Positions 1 to 4,961 of a DNA stretch of 5,033 nt are shown here, in pieces. The notes beneath the pieces are model-generated. The model was not told where the DNA came from. It searched no databases and saw nothing but the letters and a program-made list of their open reading frames with translations. Source of the DNA: Methanobacteriota archaeon (GTDB lineage: Archaea; Halobacteriota; Bog-38; Methanoflorentales; Methanoflorentaceae); the NCBI GenBank assembly GCA_028679495.1, contig JAJRBK010000060.1, forward strand, positions 1 to 5,033, in the 5' to 3' direction. Positions within the stretch are counted from its first letter, which is position 1; each line of letters begins with the position of its first letter. Made by a program: the position numbers and the translations under genes.

Positions 1-7
1 AACTGAG

Positions 8-796
8 CTAGTCGGTACCATAAGGAAATGAGACGAGGTTCTCAGCCCTCTGTTCCCAAAGATTGGCCTTGAGTTTGTCAACAGCAAAAGGACAGCCGTG
101 CGCAGGATAAATCCGTCGCGCTCCTGCTGCGATGAGCTTCTCCCAGCTCGTATAAAAGGAATCCATGTCGGTGATTAAGTGCGTGCAATACTTCGCTCCT
201 AAAAGCTGAAGGGCAAATACGTTTTCCGCAGCGTCTCCGATCAGGCAGTCGCCGTCGTCAAAGAGGATGGAAATGGAGTCGGCGGTATGTCCGGGCGTTG
301 CTATAATTTCACCGTCAAGCGGGATGCCGATATCCCGCAGACCAGTGTCGCCGGCGATCAAGGTGTCGCGGTTGCACAGCCGATATGGCGGAAATCTGGT
401 CATTATTTTCGCCGGGGAAATCGCCTTTTTAAGACGTAGCGAGGTCAACGCCCCGATGCCAACCATCGTCAGAAGGGCAATCCGTCCGCTCAAGAAACCT
501 TCACCATATGCGTGATCGTTTTTTCCCTTCAAGAGGAGGCCTTTGCCTAGGCACGAGGTTACAACCTCAATCGAGTTATTCTCCCGCAAAATGTTATGTA
601 GTAATCCAGAATGATCATTGTGATGGTGCGTCAGAATAATGTGGCTGAGGTCAGATAGCTCCACATGATTTTGGTTTAGTCTTCTTCGGAATAGAGCCCA
701 ATCATCTTCGTATCCGGTATCAATTAGGACATAGTGATCATCCGCTTTTATCAAAAAGCAGTTTGTCACACTTAGGTTCAATTTCTTCATATTCAT
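8..796 (-). CDS. Metallo-beta-lactamase (MBL)-fold hydrolase
   Basis: This 262-residue protein is probably a cytosolic metal-dependent hydrolase of the broad MBL superfamily (glyoxalase II and lactonase-like); the substrate cannot be told from sequence. The fold signature is complete. LIDTGYED near residues 24-31 is the first strand-loop. THHHNDH at 56-62 is the HxHxDH metal motif (H57, H59, D61, H62). TPGHT at 168-172 supplies H170, GDAA at 187-190 supplies bridging D188, and PAHG at 231-234 supplies the last His, H233. There is no signal peptide. A hydrophobic stretch near 101-121 (LSGRIALLTMVGIGALTSL) is more likely a substrate-cap helix than a membrane anchor. Two start codons are possible, M1 and M3 (position 790). 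Neither has a good SD sequence, so initiation may be weak or leaderless. It stands alone, with no operon partner on its strand in this window. Family confidence is high; specific function is unknown. Confidence 0.92.
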   Translation of the reverse strand: MNMKKLNLSVTNCFLIKADDHYVLIDTGYEDDWALFRRRLNQNHVELSDLSHIILTHHHNDHSGLLHNILRENNSIEVVTSCLGKGLLLKGKNDHAYGEGFLSGRIALLTMVGIGALTSLRLKKAISPAKIMTRFPPYRLCNRDTLIAGDTGLRDIGIPLDGEIIATPGHTADSISILFDDGDCLIGDAAENVFALQLLGAKYCTHLITDMDSFYTSWEKLIAAGARRIYPAHGCPFAVDKLKANLWEQRAENLVSFPYGTD

Positions 797-1054
797 GATT
801 GTGCTATTGCTTTTATTGGATTATTCGCGCATCACCACGGACAACGACGATGAGAGAACTCTTGTGGTTAAGACCCGCTCGCGTTATCATTAACAGTCAC
901 CGCCGGGCTTTATTTTTGCCTCACCAGCCTGTTTTCCTAGCAATTGAAAAAGACGCGGCCCGCTTTTCGTCAATTTAAACAAACGTGTCGCATGTGTTAT
1001 CGCCTTGTATGACCCACGAACCTGTATTGACAAGCAGCTTTGCGTCCAACCAAA

Positions 1055-1072
1055 ATCACATAAGGATGTGAT
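1055..1072. promoter_or_regulatory. Perfect 7-4-7 inverted repeat, candidate operator
   Basis: ATCACAT-AAGG-ATGTGAT is a perfect inverted repeat. A TTGACA box lies at 1027-1032, and a weak -10-like CAAAAT (1051-1056, 18-base spacer) overlaps the left arm. If that promoter is real, a protein bound to the palindrome would block it. The half-site order is TCACA..TGTGA, the reverse of a CRP site (TGTGA..TCACA), so I do not call it CRP. A palindrome this size can occur by chance in 5 kb. Confidence 0.3.
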
Positions 1073-1219
1073 ACAAATTATTAAAAGTTGCTGGTATCTT
1101 TTTAGATTCTATCGCAGCATTTCTGAATTAACAGGCAAATTACTGAATAAAAGACAAGATTTAAGCTAACCCCCTCTCTCACTTAATCAGTTTTTTACGT
1201 TAGGGAGCCAACTGCACGA

Positions 1220-1247
1220 TTGACTTGACATAAAGCTCGCATAATGT
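1220..1247 (+). promoter_or_regulatory. Promoter-like pair TTGACT-N16-TAATGT
   Basis: TTGACT (1220-1225) and TAATGT (1242-1247), separated by 16 bases, resemble a sigma-70 type promoter reading rightward. The first possible product downstream is the pair of 48-codon frames at 1339-1641, about 85 bases beyond the predicted start of transcription. A second TTGACA at 1225-1230 is too close (11 bases) to use the same -10. If the host is an archaeon this reading does not apply. Confidence 0.35.
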
Positions 1248-1338
1248 GCAGTAAGTAATATTAGCAACAAAGATAGGACAGCGCTAAGGAACTTAACGAC
1301 ACTTATGGCGAAGCTAATGGTCGGAACGTTAGAAGAAT

Positions 1339-1485
1339 ATGGCGTATGAGCTGCGTAGGCGCGGTTCGGGAAGCAATCGCCGCCTGCCTCGCATTCCCAA
1401 ACGACATTTAACGAGCAAAAAATTCGATTTAGGCACGTATTACGCTCATCCGTCGCGCAAGCTTTATTGCTTTGTTACATTGTAA
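1339..1485 (+). CDS. Possible small basic protein, 48 residues, unrecognised
   Basis: ATG at 1339 opens a 48-residue frame beginning MAYELRRRGSGSNRRLPRIP, very rich in Arg in its first half and ending KLYCFVTL. A purine run (AGAAGAA, 1331-1337) precedes the start but sits too close for a good SD site. It ends 9 bases before the next 48-codon frame, and the promoter-like pair at 1220-1247 lies upstream. I do not recognise the protein. A frame of this length is expected by chance in non-coding DNA, so this is a low-confidence candidate kept for its tandem arrangement. Confidence 0.2.
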   Translation: MAYELRRRGSGSNRRLPRIPKRHLTSKKFDLGTYYAHPSRKLYCFVTL

Positions 1486-1494
1486 ACTGAATTT

Positions 1495-1641
1495 ATGACC
1501 GATGAAAGACCGGTGGAGTCGCCTTCTGCGCCCAAGGAGCCCAGCGCCGATAAGAGCGCATCGACTCTGGATCCGTATCAGGGTTTGCGCAAGCGGGCGC
1601 GTCCGAGAAGTATTGTAGAAAAAGGCTCAGCTAAAAAATAA
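1495..1641 (+). CDS. Possible small disordered protein, 48 residues, unrecognised
   Basis: ATG at 1495 opens a 48-residue frame. Its first half is acidic and rich in Pro, Ser, Ala and Lys (MTDERPVESPSAPKEPSADK), followed by a basic tail with DPYQGLRKRARPRSI near residues 26-40 and a final GSAKK. Third codon positions are markedly G/C-rich through the first 35 codons while the flanking DNA is AT-rich, which is the main argument that it codes. No SD sequence precedes the ATG. The composition suggests an intrinsically disordered or nucleic-acid-binding peptide, or the broken end of a larger gene. No family is recognised. Confidence 0.3.
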   Translation: MTDERPVESPSAPKEPSADKSASTLDPYQGLRKRARPRSIVEKGSAKK

Positions 1642-1930
1642 CGGCTGCGCCGATTATCAAGCCGGCGTGTAGAACGCGAAGGTAATAGCCGCTATATTAG
1701 GGTCGCGGCGGCCTATCGCTTCCTTATTCAATCAAGCTGTCCGCTTTCGTTATTATAGGGTGCTATCACGGCGGTCGATGATCAACGCCATAGCAGGTTG
1801 GACGTCACCAATACCTCACCAAACATAAAAACGCGATTAAGGTGGTTAGAACAACAACAACGTGTAGTGGTAGTGGCCGTGTGACCTCTTCGTTTGAACC
1901 GCAGTCGTTTACGTGATCAGTCAGATTTGT
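1642..1930. other. Intergenic region, nothing recognised
   Basis: This stretch lies between the second 48-codon frame and the recombinase remnant. Short frames on both strands are all interrupted within about 40 codons and lack start signals. An AACAACAACAAC run near 1851-1860 and GTAGTGG repeats just after are low-complexity. I found no tRNA that could serve as an integration target for the neighbouring recombinase. Confidence 0.5.
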
Positions 1931-2077
1931 TTAGGTATTCTTAAACGGCGCCAGTTCATGGATTTCCTGCAGATCCTTATTCTCAAGCTGCAGACACAAA
2001 GCTGTCGTGTTAATATTGGAATGACCCAATACCTGCTGCGGCTTGTGCATATTGCAGTCCTTCTTTCTCGCAAAGCT
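1931..2077 (-). pseudogene. Tyrosine recombinase (phage integrase family), C-terminal remnant
   Basis: Read on the minus strand, the frame ending at the stop at 1931-1933 gives QQVLGHSNINTTALCLQLEN followed by KDLQEIHELAPFKNT. This is the C-terminal end of the tyrosine recombinase catalytic domain: the LGHxxxxxT box with its conserved His, then the helix that carries the nucleophile. In intact enzymes the residue nine positions after that His is the catalytic Tyr (as in TTxIYxxL). Here the codon is TGT, Cys (position 1994-1996), one base from TAT. Only about 45 residues of the family remain. The Arg-containing upstream half of the domain is missing, and the frame runs into the GC-rich inverted repeat at 2083-2103 and then a stop at about 2114-2116. 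The trailing DLQEI..APF style resembles integrases common in methanogenic archaea and some bacteria. It is almost certainly non-functional, a scar of an integrated element. Confidence 0.75.
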
Positions 2078-2082
2078 CAAGC

Positions 2083-2103
2083 GTGGCGGAGGCTCCGCCC
2101 CAC
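2083..2103. repeat. GC-rich inverted repeat (GGCGGAG-G-CTCCGCC core)
   Basis: The core at 2085-2099 is a perfect inverted repeat, with outer GTGG..CCAC bases that can extend the stem. As RNA it would form a tight 6-bp stem with a 3-base loop. It lies exactly where similarity to the tyrosine recombinase ends and about 100 bases upstream of the SnoaL-like gene. A related core (GGTGGAGGCTCCG) follows that gene at 2671-2683. It could be a REP-like element, an insertion scar, or a transcription stop without a U-tract. Confidence 0.45.
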
Positions 2104-2201
2104 CCTCGTTGTAAAATCAAGGAAAAAAACGCAGGAAAATAGCCTAGCATGCACGGCAAACAAGTATAACTTGCGCACGCCTGAACTCTCTTGGTGAACA
2201 A

Positions 2202-2645
2202 ATGGATGACGCAAAACATTTTGACACGCCTGAAAACGATGTGAACAAGATCCGCAAGGACACTGCAGTCCAATTTCTTAATTTAATTGGCTTAGGAAGA
2301 CCAAAGGAAGGACTGCGTTTCTTTGCCCCTGACTGTACGACCCATAATCCATACGTTCCTGGTGGCATGGACGCGTTGATCGATGCAATGATTGCCGTGC
2401 AGAAACAAGGGGCGGAAGGAATAATAAAAGGGTCGACAGCTGACTTCAAGCTTATTGTCAGGAACGTCGTTGCTGATGGAGACCTCGTTGCCGTGCATAC
2501 GCAACTTTCTAGCTCCAGACCAAGCGATGGAGGGTTGAGGCAAGTTCATCTTTTCCGTTTTAGTGGAGAGAAGATTGTCGAGTATTGGGACATCACCCAA
2601 GATGTGCCGGAGAACACACCTAACGCAGCAGAAGCGTTCTCTTAA
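2202..2645 (+). CDS. SnoaL-like (NTF2-fold) protein, polyketide-cyclase-like family
   Basis: This 147-residue protein has the usual length of the SnoaL-like group, small alpha+beta barrels named after polyketide cyclases and often annotated as predicted aldol-condensation enzymes or nuclear transport factor 2 family proteins. The N-terminal helix KIRKDTAVQFLNLIGLGRP (about 16-34) precedes the pocket signature FFAPDCTTHNPYVPGG (40-55), with H48-N49-P50. VVADGDLVAVHT (89-100) is a barrel strand, and QVHLFRFSGEKIVEYWDITQ (114-133) carries pocket candidates H116 and D130. The tail DVPENTPNAAEAFS is typical of the family. It has no signal peptide, so the protein is probably cytosolic. The ATG at 2202 has only a weak GGTG upstream; the frame stays open back to about 2149 without another usual start. 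A TATAAC box at 2165-2170 could be its promoter element. A hairpin follows the stop. The in vivo substrate is unknown and no polyketide genes are nearby. Confidence 0.9.
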   Translation: MDDAKHFDTPENDVNKIRKDTAVQFLNLIGLGRPKEGLRFFAPDCTTHNPYVPGGMDALIDAMIAVQKQGAEGIIKGSTADFKLIVRNVVADGDLVAVHTQLSSSRPSDGGLRQVHLFRFSGEKIVEYWDITQDVPENTPNAAEAFS

Positions 2646-2663
2646 CGGACAATTGTAGCAGTA

Positions 2664-2682
2664 GGAGCCTGGTGGAGGCTCC
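2664..2682 (+). terminator. Hairpin just after the SnoaL-like gene, possible terminator
   Basis: GGAGCCT-GGTGG-AGGCTCC is a perfect 7-bp stem with a 5-base loop, starting 19 bases after the SnoaL-like stop codon. Its position suits transcription termination or mRNA 3'-end protection. No run of T follows (GACCCTCTAT), so it is not a classical intrinsic terminator. Its right half shares the GGAGGCTCCG core with the inverted repeat at 2083-2103. Confidence 0.45.
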
Positions 2683-2768
2683 GACCCTCTATCCCATGAA
2701 ACACGGTTTCAAGCTCAGGTCGTGAAATTGCTCCCAACCAAAAAAGAACTCGCTTCGATCTTCTTCCT

Positions 2769-3011
2769 CTACGTACATGTCTGCTGCATCATCTGTCCCA
2801 CCCCTTGAGCACGTGCCTTATAATCAGCAGAATTTGTTGTGCCGGAGCTTCTGTAGCTGTCACTCTTAGAGGTGGACTGTTCAGTGAAATAAGAAGGAAA
2901 AATGTGCGTCTCTGTAGCATACATCGTCAGTACAATCCGTTTCAGTAGACCCCGTTCACCGCGTGCCGTTACTACTTCGCCGGATGAAATCAGCGTTTGC
3001 CTCAGCGACAC
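2769..3011 (-). CDS. Unrecognised frame, possibly frameshifted tail of the Cys/His gene
   Basis: GTG at 3011 gives an 80-residue frame (SLRQTLISSGEVVTARGERG, then LLKRIVLTMYATETHIFPSY), ending in a polar Ser/Thr/Gln-rich tail. No SD site precedes the GTG. The same frame stays open upstream to 3131, reading an amphipathic segment (LLLLYYLLRVYERSREAAQR and onward) that overlaps the end of the Cys/His gene at 3115. This looks like coding sequence without a start: either a separate protein with an unusual start or the C-terminal part of the upstream gene put out of frame. I recognise no family. Confidence 0.35.
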   Translation of the reverse strand: MSLRQTLISSGEVVTARGERGLLKRIVLTMYATETHIFPSYFTEQSTSKSDSYRSSGTTNSADYKARAQGVGQMMQQTCT

Positions 3012-3114
3012 ACTTTCTGCCGATCTCTGTGCGGCCTCTCGAGACCTTTCATATACCCTGAGTAGATAGTATAGTAACAGTAGTTGCTTTGTACGATATC
3101 GCTTAATATCACGT

Positions 3115-3333
3115 TCAGTTCTTCCACCTCTTTAATGTCCGCTCGTGCGTAGGCTCTCTGGTTACTCTGTTCCGTCTTAGCCTGATGATACTCTCAAACT
3201 CTTCCATCATGCACGACTTGCATTCAGCGTAGCTTGGTGCATGAAGACCTAGATTGCATTTGTGGTGCACTTTATAGTAGCAGGCTGTCTCTAATGCTGT
3301 TTTGACGTTAAGTTCCACCTTACCGACTTCCAT
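3115..3333 (-). CDS. Small Cys/His-rich protein, putative zinc-binding, copy 2
   Basis: The ligand-like residues follow C-x4-H-x2-C-x4-H-x6-C-x2-C within ACYYKVHHKCNLGLH and, three residues later, YAECKSC, suggesting one or two bound zinc ions. No known zinc-finger family is recognised. The same ACYY..H..C....H..AEC..C pattern occurs in the adjacent gene at 3355-3603, so the two are paralogues or share a domain. A GGGAG site abuts the upstream ATG at 3342 and cannot serve it, but lies 9 bases from the ATG at 3333, so I choose 3333 (72 residues; 75 if 3342). It starts about 20 bases after its neighbour's stop and is probably co-transcribed. The segment after CxxC (RLRRNRVTREPTHERTLKRW) is strongly basic and may be out of frame: the -1 frame from 3193 reads a more natural helix, so this copy may be damaged. 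Confidence 0.6.
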   Translation of the reverse strand: MEVGKVELNVKTALETACYYKVHHKCNLGLHAPSYAECKSCMMEEFESIIRLRRNRVTREPTHERTLKRWKN

Positions 3334-3354
3334 CTCGCTCATCTCCCTACGGAT

Positions 3355-3603
3355 TCACTTATTTGTTTGACTGATCGCGAGGGGCTGCACCGTTCGCCAA
3401 TCCTGATGCCCGTTTGCTGTGTAACTCGGACCTTCCCCACACATAGCATCGCGCGCTTCACTAGCCTCTCGTCCTGGATGAAGCACATGCTGGACTGCAC
3501 GCGTTAAGCGCTCAGCGCACAAAGTGCACTCAGCATCATGCGTTACGTTCAGGCAGCCGAAGTGAGGGCCGTAGTAGCAGGCGTTGTTGTTGCTCGGTGC
3601 CAT
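3355..3603 (-). CDS. Small Cys/His-rich protein, putative zinc-binding, copy 1
   Basis: This 82-residue protein has its motif at the N-terminus: C9, H14, C17, H22, C26 and C29 within ACYYGPHFGC and HDAECTLC, that is C-x4-H-x2-C-x4-H-x3-C-x2-C. Six clustered ligands suggest a small zinc-binding domain. A helix (AERLTRAVQHVL, 30-41) and a polar tail with no clear domain follow. The start is well supported: ATG at 3603 is preceded by GAGGTG with a 7-base gap. It is first in a minus-strand pair with the paralogue at 3115-3333, and a divergent promoter region separates it from the plus-strand gene at 3974. It lacks a signal peptide and membrane segment, so the site of action is probably cytosolic. 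A protein-protein or nucleic-acid adaptor role is possible; I recognise no family and assign no function. Confidence 0.68.
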   Translation of the reverse strand: MAPSNNNACYYGPHFGCLNVTHDAECTLCAERLTRAVQHVLHPGREASEARDAMCGEGPSYTANGHQDWRTVQPLAISQTNK

Positions 3604-3859
3604 GATGTTTCACCTCTAAGGGGAGACCTACGGGGTGGTTGATAAGCTCGCGTGAAAAAAGTGTTGTGTGCAAAAGTGTAACAAAAAAGCTGCGTCACGC
3701 CTGAGCTCGACACGTTACCGGCGACGTAAAATCACTGCTAACGTCGGCCTGTGAGAGACCTTGTTTAAGAACTCGTGTATCCGTTGTTCTGTTGTCACAG
3801 CTCCAATGTTTTTTTAAAGCACCCGCATACCCATAACACGTGAAATAACGGTGCGGAGT

Positions 3860-3901
3860 CAGTGCCCACTATTTGACGTTGTGAAGGACAGTGACACACT
3901 G
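3860..3901. promoter_or_regulatory. Two related inverted repeats, candidate operator sites
   Basis: CAGTG-ACA-CACTG (3889-3901) is a perfect inverted repeat that overlaps the -35 box of the promoter at 3891-3919. A related AGTG-CC-CACT (3861-3870, preceded by C) lies about 30 bases upstream, roughly three helical turns. Two similar dyads next to and on a -35 element fit binding by a repressor or paired dimers. No regulator is identified; the neighbouring small proteins are candidates only by position. Confidence 0.35.
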
Positions 3902-3919
3902 GCTTGATAGGTTTATAAT
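3891..3919 (+). promoter_or_regulatory. Promoter GTGACA-N17-TATAAT
   Basis: GTGACA at 3891-3896 (five of six consensus bases) and a perfect TATAAT at 3914-3919 are spaced 17 bases apart. Transcription would start near 3926, leaving a leader of about 48 bases before the ATG at 3974. In an archaeon the TTTATAAT stretch would instead serve as a TATA box with a start near 3940. Either reading points to the gene at 3974. Confidence 0.55.
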
Positions 3920-3973
3920 TATTAATCGTTAACTTCTTATTGAATCACGACGCTTAGATATTTAGTATCCTAA

Positions 3974-4246
3974 ATGTCGCGTTCAGCTCTGTCGAATCGA
4001 AGTAAAGCAGCATATTCTGTACTGTACGAAGCCGAACTCATACATTGTGCAGCTAAGTTTCATTTAAAGCATGAGAAGGCACGTGCTGAACACGCGCTTC
4101 TATCTCTCGCCGATTTGAAGGTGTGCGACTTAGGCTCTCTTCATAAGGCAGAAGCGTCCGTGCAATGGTGGAGACGGGTCATCGCAACGGCTACAAGAAT
4201 TGTGAAAGAACAGCAGCGTAACCGTCCGGGGGGACGAGACGACTAA
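3974..4246 (+). CDS. Small helical protein of unknown function, 90 residues
   Basis: This is a basic protein that looks mostly alpha-helical: residues 9-66 are rich in Ala, Leu, Glu and Lys (AAYSVLYEAELIHCAAKFHL, then HEKARAEHALLSLADLKVC), followed by VQWWRRVIATATRIVKEQQ (63-81) and a polar tail. The pattern suggests two or three packed helices or a short coiled coil. I recognise no family. No SD sequence is visible before the ATG at 3974, but the best promoter in the window lies just upstream (3891-3919) and supports expression. It is divergent from the Cys/His pair, with which it may form a functional unit. No signal peptide or membrane segment is seen. The paired Trp (WW, 64-65) and the Cys and His residues are not arranged as a clear metal site. 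Confidence 0.5.
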   Translation: MSRSALSNRSKAAYSVLYEAELIHCAAKFHLKHEKARAEHALLSLADLKVCDLGSLHKAEASVQWWRRVIATATRIVKEQQRNRPGGRDD

Positions 4247-4302
4247 GCTTAATCAAACCCTACCACCAAGCACAGTCCGGCGAGAAAGGATCAACGCATT
4301 TT

Positions 4303-4339
4303 GGTGCCGGGGCCTCTCGTCCCGGTGTCCTCCGACACC
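4303..4339. repeat. Overlapping GC-rich foldback sequences
   Basis: GGTGTC-CTCC-GACACC (4324-4339) is a perfect 6-bp stem with a 4-base loop. CCGGG (4307-4311) can pair with CCCGG (4321-4325), and these two stems share bases, so only one can form at a time. The region lies about 57 bases after the stop of the helical protein gene and may end its transcript, but no U-tract follows (ATTCTCACCG). Confidence 0.35.
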
Positions 4340-4376
4340 ATTCTCACCGTTTGGCACGCGTAATGGGGCTGCCTCC

Positions 4377-4762
4377 TCACACGCTAAACACACATCTGCC
4401 AACATCGCAAGTAGGCCTCATACACGCGTTCAGGCTGCGGATGGTTGTGGTGAAACCTTCAACGCCGGAAACGCCATGAGCAAGCACGTAGGACCTGTTT
4501 GATTGATCCCATTGAATGATGTCGCCGTGCTGCTCGCAGAGTTTCCTCATGTCTCCGTCCACGATCCGAGCGCCCCCATGTTTTAGTCGAGCCTCACAGC
4601 GCCGAAGCCATAATTGGAAGAGAGTTGCTCAAAAACACGCTCATCATCGCGTTGACCGTTCAGCGCAGGCAATATTGTCTCAGCGACTTGCGGATGAAGC
4701 GGACAGTCGTGACATCCGGCTTTTCTCTGCCCCCAGTTTCTCGCCGTATCATAATATATACG
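4377..4762 (-). pseudogene. Possible decayed coding region, two overlapping minus frames
   Basis: On the minus strand one frame is open from 4762 to the stop at 4583 (AGCHDCPLHPQVAETILPAL, then NGQRDDERVFEQLSSNYGFG). Another is open from 4628 to the stop at 4377 (GGARIVDGDMRKLCEQHGDI, then IQWDQSNRSYVLAHG), with GTG at 4562 as its only plausible start. Both have codon patterns that look coding (many G/C third positions) yet lack a ribosome binding site, and they overlap by 46 bases. A single frameshift near 4583-4628 would join them into about 120 residues. I recognise no family. The alternative is that these are chance frames, or that the plus-strand frame opposite (4516-4806) is the real one. 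Confidence 0.3.
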
Positions 4763-4889
4763 TCAGCGCCATGATTAGGTCATCTTTTGTGCTTCCCTTC
4801 GCTTAAAAGACAACACTCAACTGAATTATCACCATCTTACGTTTTGATTTATTTTTTTGACAATATATGAGAGAAGGGGGTGAAAAGCG

Positions 4890-4961
4890 TTGGTCTCAAT
4901 ACTTGTATGGGCTTTCCTAATTGTTGGTCTGTTTGTTAAAGTGGTATCATCGTACGGATAA
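4890..4961 (+). CDS. Predicted 23-residue single-pass membrane peptide
   Basis: A near-ideal ribosome binding site (AAGGGGGTG, 4874-4882) lies 7 bases before TTG at 4890. The frame reads MVSILVWAFLIVGLFVKVVS then SYG and stop: one hydrophobic helix (about residues 2-16) ended by Lys17 and a short polar tail. An in-frame stop just upstream (4881-4883) makes TTG the only start. Peptides of this kind include small subunits of membrane complexes (KdpF- or CydX-like in size) and hydrophobic toxins of type I toxin-antitoxin systems, but the sequence matches none that I recognise. A perfect TATAAT on the opposite strand at 4993-4988 could drive an antisense RNA across it. The strong SD plus a clean helix is unlikely by chance, but no conservation evidence is available here. 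Confidence 0.5.
   Translation: MVSILVWAFLIVGLFVKVVSSYG

Larger units (their letters stand above)
797..1338. other. Intergenic region with regulatory-looking sites but no confident gene
   Basis: This AT-rich stretch separates the minus-strand hydrolase from the plus-strand small frames. It holds a TTGACA box at 1027-1032, the palindrome at 1055-1072, and the promoter-like pair at 1220-1247, each listed separately. Several short open frames exist (for example ATG at 850 to the stop at 978, 42 codons), but none has a ribosome binding site or a recognisable product, so I leave them out. I saw no tRNA or rRNA. Confidence 0.6.
3604..3973. other. Divergent intergenic control region
   Basis: This 370-base gap lies between the minus-strand Cys/His gene and the plus-strand helical gene. 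It contains the ribosome binding site of the former (rev-comp GAGGTG), runs of A (AAAAAA near 3655 and 3685) and T (near 3810), and, toward the plus gene, two CAGTG-type inverted repeats and a strong promoter. I could not identify an equally good promoter for the minus-strand pair. Confidence 0.5.

Noticed and set aside
267..515. Plus-strand 82-residue open frame
   Set aside because: Lies wholly opposite the well-supported MBL-fold gene and has no family features; an antisense shadow.
795..1169. Short plus-strand frames (ATG 795-893, ATG 850-978, and a start-less frame open from about 946 to 1169)
   Set aside because: Lengths are within chance expectation, none has an SD, and no family is recognisable.
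1913..2197. Plus-strand 94-residue open frame
   Set aside because: It overlaps the recombinase remnant in antisense and the inverted repeat, and shows no protein-like pattern.
2010..2273. Minus-strand 87-residue open frame
   Set aside because: Runs over the start of the SnoaL-like gene and the inverted repeat; the recombinase similarity is in a different minus frame.
2144..2600. Two minus-strand frames of about 100 residues (2144-2449 and 2292-2600)
   Set aside because: Both are antisense to the conserved SnoaL-like protein and have no recognisable domains.
2172..3708. Near-repeat of TGCG(T)CACGCCTGARCTC at 2172-2188 and 3691-3708
   Set aside because: One gap and one mismatch over 17-18 bases; a match this good is expected by chance when all positions in 5 kb are compared.
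4516..4806. Plus-strand 96-residue frame
   Set aside because: No SD or promoter is visible; composition (many Ser, Arg, His, Pro) is typical of an antisense shadow, and the minus frames opposite look more protein-like. Not excluded with certainty.
4857..4862. TTGACA box before the membrane micro-protein
   Set aside because: Any -10 at proper spacing would fall on or beyond the ribosome binding site, so it cannot be that gene's promoter.
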